Shown here: positions 62,023 to 64,000 of the stretch, piece by piece
How the letters are laid out: the number at the start of each line of letters is the position of its first letter
Numbering within the stretch: position 1 is the stretch's first letter
Source of the DNA: Methanolinea sp.
GTDB taxonomy: Archaea; Halobacteriota; Methanomicrobia; Methanomicrobiales; Methanospirillaceae
Direction of reading: 5' to 3'
Length of the DNA: 64,000 bases
Assembly: GCA_029907345.1 (NCBI GenBank)
Contig: JARYMB010000004.1
Coordinates: 59,659 to 123,658, forward strand
The notes under the pieces: generated by a model
What the model was told of the DNA's origin: nothing
What the model saw: the letters and a program-made list of their open reading frames with translations, nothing else
The model's database searches: none
Program-made: the position numbers and the translations under genes

Positions 62023-63231
62023 ATGGCGCTTGGGAAAGCCGCGTACCTCAAATCGATCACCCGGCCCGCGATGGGAACGTCCCGCCCGGTTGGAAAGACC
62101 CTCGAAGGGGCGACGCCCCCTTCCGTCTTCATCGGGAGCTGGAACTACCCACGGGTCTTTGCAGGGCCGCTCGTTGCACCCGTCCGCGGGGAGTGCGGGA
62201 TCATGGACACACCCGAGTCCTGGATTCCGTCGGGATGGACGCAGGAGCAGATCCTCGCCTGCCGCCTCGACCTCGTCCGGGGCAAGCGTGCCCACGACGT
62301 CTTCCGGGTCGAGGACCCGTTCGCTCTCCGGCTCCAGGAGGTTGTCCTCTCCTCCTCGTCCCTCGAGAGCGAGGTCTCGTTCCTCCATGCCCCGGCCGGC
62401 GTCTCGCTGTCTGAGGAATTCACTCCCTACGGCCCGAGCGCACCCCTCGAGGACTTCCGTGCGGGCAGCGGGCGCTTCGATCCCCACCTGGAACGCTGCT
62501 ACTACGACCGGGACCTCTCTGCCGCCGGGGCGATCGTCGAGCTCCACCGGCGGAAAGTCCCCTTCTCCCGGATCCAGAAGGCCCTCTCCACGGGTGCCCT
62601 GGGCCAGGGAAAGAGGAGGAGGCTTGTCCCCACGCGGTGGTCAATCACGGCCTGCGACACGGTGCTCGCCGACTTCTACCTCCGGCAGGTCAGGCAGAAC
62701 AGCATCATCGACACGGTCAGGGTCCACGAGTTCTCGAGCCTCAATAACCACTATGCAGTCATCCTACTCCCCGTCCCGTGGGAGTACGAATGGATGGAGG
62801 CGTTCCTCCGGGTACGGGGGAACGAGGAGGTCATCTTCTCCGACCACGAGGGGCCGGGGGGAAAAAGGGAGTATTCCAGCGTCGGTGGCTGCTACTACTC
62901 GTGCAAGATGGCGGTTCTCGAGGCCCTCGCGAGGGACGGTCTCCAGGCGGGGGCGATCGTGCTCCGGGAGGCGAGGGCAGGGTACATCCCTCTCGGGGTC
63001 TTTAACGTGCGGGAGAATGTCCGGCAGGCCATGCAGCAGCCGTACCGGGAGTTCGAAGACCTGGCAGGTGCCCTCGCAGACGTCGCGGGCCGGATGACAC
63101 TCTCTCCCGAACGGTTTATCGCGGAAAGCACACTTCTCGCAGAGAGGCTGCGGTCCCGCCAGACGACGCTTGATCAGTTCCTTGCGGGCAGCAGGCCGCA
63201 TTCCCGGAGTCAGCCTTCACCGGGACGATGA
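62023..63231 (+). CDS. nreA: NreA-type DNA repair protein with PIP-box
   Basis: The 402-residue protein resembles archaeal Nre proteins: PPSVFIGSWNYPRVFAGPLVAP, then PSGWTQEQILACRLDLVRGK, DRDLSAAGAIVELHRRKVPFSRIQKALSTGALG and LVPTRWSITACDT. It ends with RQTTLDQFLAGS, a PCNA-interaction motif (QxxLDxFL). The cysteine-rich zinc finger that starts many NreA proteins is not seen here from ATG 62023, nor in frame upstream. Nre proteins are needed for repair of DNA damage by alkylating agents. The gene follows the kinase-like gene by 61 bases. Confidence 0.85.
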   Translation: MALGKAAYLKSITRPAMGTSRPVGKTLEGATPPSVFIGSWNYPRVFAGPLVAPVRGECGIMDTPESWIPSGWTQEQILACRLDLVRGKRAHDVFRVEDPFALRLQEVVLSSSSLESEVSFLHAPAGVSLSEEFTPYGPSAPLEDFRAGSGRFDPHLERCYYDRDLSAAGAIVELHRRKVPFSRIQKALSTGALGQGKRRRLVPTRWSITACDTVLADFYLRQVRQNSIIDTVRVHEFSSLNNHYAVILLPVPWEYEWMEAFLRVRGNEEVIFSDHEGPGGKREYSSVGGCYYSCKMAVLEALARDGLQAGAIVLREARAGYIPLGVFNVRENVRQAMQQPYREFEDLAGALADVAGRMTLSPERFIAESTLLAERLRSRQTTLDQFLAGSRPHSRSQPSPGR

Positions 63232-63363
63232 ATTTTGGACCTTCGCTCATCCGAGTGTGTAGTGAAGCACTCAAATGGGGCTGATTGCCCCCGGCTCTCG
63301 CATGAGAATGATCCCGCCGCCCCTGGAAGGGCCCTCCCGGCGGTGGTTTCACCATGATTTCCC

Positions 63364-64000
63364 TCAGGAAGAGACGGCATTTTTTTCCTTCTTCCGGTCT
63401 TTCTCGCGGTATCCCTCGAGGAGGAGGGAGGTTACGTTCCTGACAGGACGGTCGGTGTGCTCCGCGATGTGGAACTCGCAGAACGGGCAGGAACTCACCA
63501 CGATCTCCGCCCCCGTCTTCTCTATCTCCTTTCTCCGGTTCTCGCCGAGTGCGGAAGCGACGTCGGGCATCCCGGAGCGGACTCCGCCGCCCGAACCGCA
63601 GCAGACGGAAGGCATCTCGACGAGGTCGGCCACCTGCGTGATCAGTTCCCGGGGCTCGTCACGAATCCCCTGCCCGCGCAGGAGGTGGCACGGGTCATGG
63701 TAGGTGACCCGGATCGGGAGCCTTGCAGGGGCTTCTATCCCGAACTTCGTGAGCACCTCGTTGATGTCCATGACCCGGAAAGGCGTCCTGTAGTCGTTCT
63801 TGAGGGTGGATCCGCAGCCGGCGCACATGGTGAGGACTGTATCGATGTTCCGGAAGACGAATGCATCGATGTTTCGCTTCTTGAGCGTGTCGATGAAGTC
63901 GATCTGGCCGGTCCGGATGAGCGGTGACCCGCAGCAGACCTGCTCTCTCGGAATGATGACACGGATACCGTTCCTTTTTAAGACTTCCATCGCGTCACGG
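63364..64000 (-). CDS. CCG-domain iron-sulfur protein (HdrD/TfrB-like), C-terminal part, cut by the window edge
   Basis: The frame is open at the right edge and codes for at least 212 residues. Two CCG domains are visible. The first ends in VCCGSPLIRTG with TMCAGCGSTLK; the second has VTYHDPCHLLRGQGI, then MPSVCCGSGGGVRSG and SSCPFCEFH. The CxnCCGxnCxxC motif binds the noncubane [4Fe-4S] cluster of heterodisulfide reductase subunits HdrB/HdrD; TfrB of the fumarate reductase also carries it. The N-terminal ferredoxin part would lie beyond the window, so subunit identity stays open. Confidence 0.85.
   Translation of the reverse strand, partial: RDAMEVLKRNGIRVIIPREQVCCGSPLIRTGQIDFIDTLKKRNIDAFVFRNIDTVLTMCAGCGSTLKNDYRTPFRVMDINEVLTKFGIEAPARLPIRVTYHDPCHLLRGQGIRDEPRELITQVADLVEMPSVCCGSGGGVRSGMPDVASALGENRRKEIEKTGAEIVVSSCPFCEFHIAEHTDRPVRNVTSLLLEGYREKDRKKEKNAVSS

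Overview
The window looks like the chromosome of a methanogenic archaeon, most probably of the order Methanomicrobiales. The signs are aIF-1A, TATA-box promoters with short or absent leaders, a MEDS-PAS sensor, PEGA-repeat and DUF3821-like surface proteins, several iron-sulfur flavoproteins, a CCG-domain HdrD-like protein, an NreA-type repair protein and a cobalt transporter CbiMNQO. The genus is inference. Most of the window is GC-rich and tightly packed. The stretch from about 53.1 to 59.9 kb is clearly richer in AT and more loosely packed. I found no tRNA, rRNA, CRISPR array, transposase or integrase.

Layout. 0-6 kb: the edge of a condensation-domain-like gene, trpB2, a COG3199-type NAD kinase, a MEDS-PAS sensor and two SAM methyltransferases. 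6.1-12.6 kb: a complete trpEGDCFBA operon in which most stop and start codons overlap. It is preceded by a TATA box and a TGTACA element like the TrpY box of other methanogens; the start of trpE appears frameshifted. 12.6-19.5 kb: a SagB-type nitroreductase, a class I/II aminotransferase, two sensor-related or exported proteins, and an XRE/DUF2178 pair with a palindromic operator. 19.6-34.3 kb: a large sensor kinase, a PEGA protein, an ABC ATPase, an M24 peptidase, a surface protein with a MacB-like ABC exporter, a Kef-type antiporter, a DUF169 protein, a CDF metal exporter, an Isf flavoprotein and a lipoprotein.

34.5-46.9 kb: aIF-1A, a TMEM175-like channel, an OFA-type MFS carrier in tandem with acetyl-CoA synthetase (acetate assimilation), an arginine operon argC-CBS-argJ-argB, chorismate mutase, a site-2 protease homologue and cbiMNQO. 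46.9-53.1 kb: an oxygen-stress and redox cluster. It holds three Isf-type flavoproteins, a Prx6 peroxiredoxin, a cysteine-free carboxymuconolactone decarboxylase homologue, a 41-residue desulforedoxin, a zinc ribbon, rubrerythrin and a glutaredoxin-thioredoxin reductase fusion, with radC among them.

53.1-59.9 kb: the AT-rich section. It holds a decayed surface-protein gene, two secreted proteins of unknown function, and amt-glnK with two GGAA-N6-TTCC elements matching the known NrpR nitrogen-repressor site, followed by a lone class I glutamine amidotransferase. 60-64 kb: an orphan DNA methyltransferase, a dolichol-kinase-like membrane protein, an NreA-type protein with a PCNA-binding motif, and the 3' part of an HdrD/TfrB-like iron-sulfur protein cut by the right edge.
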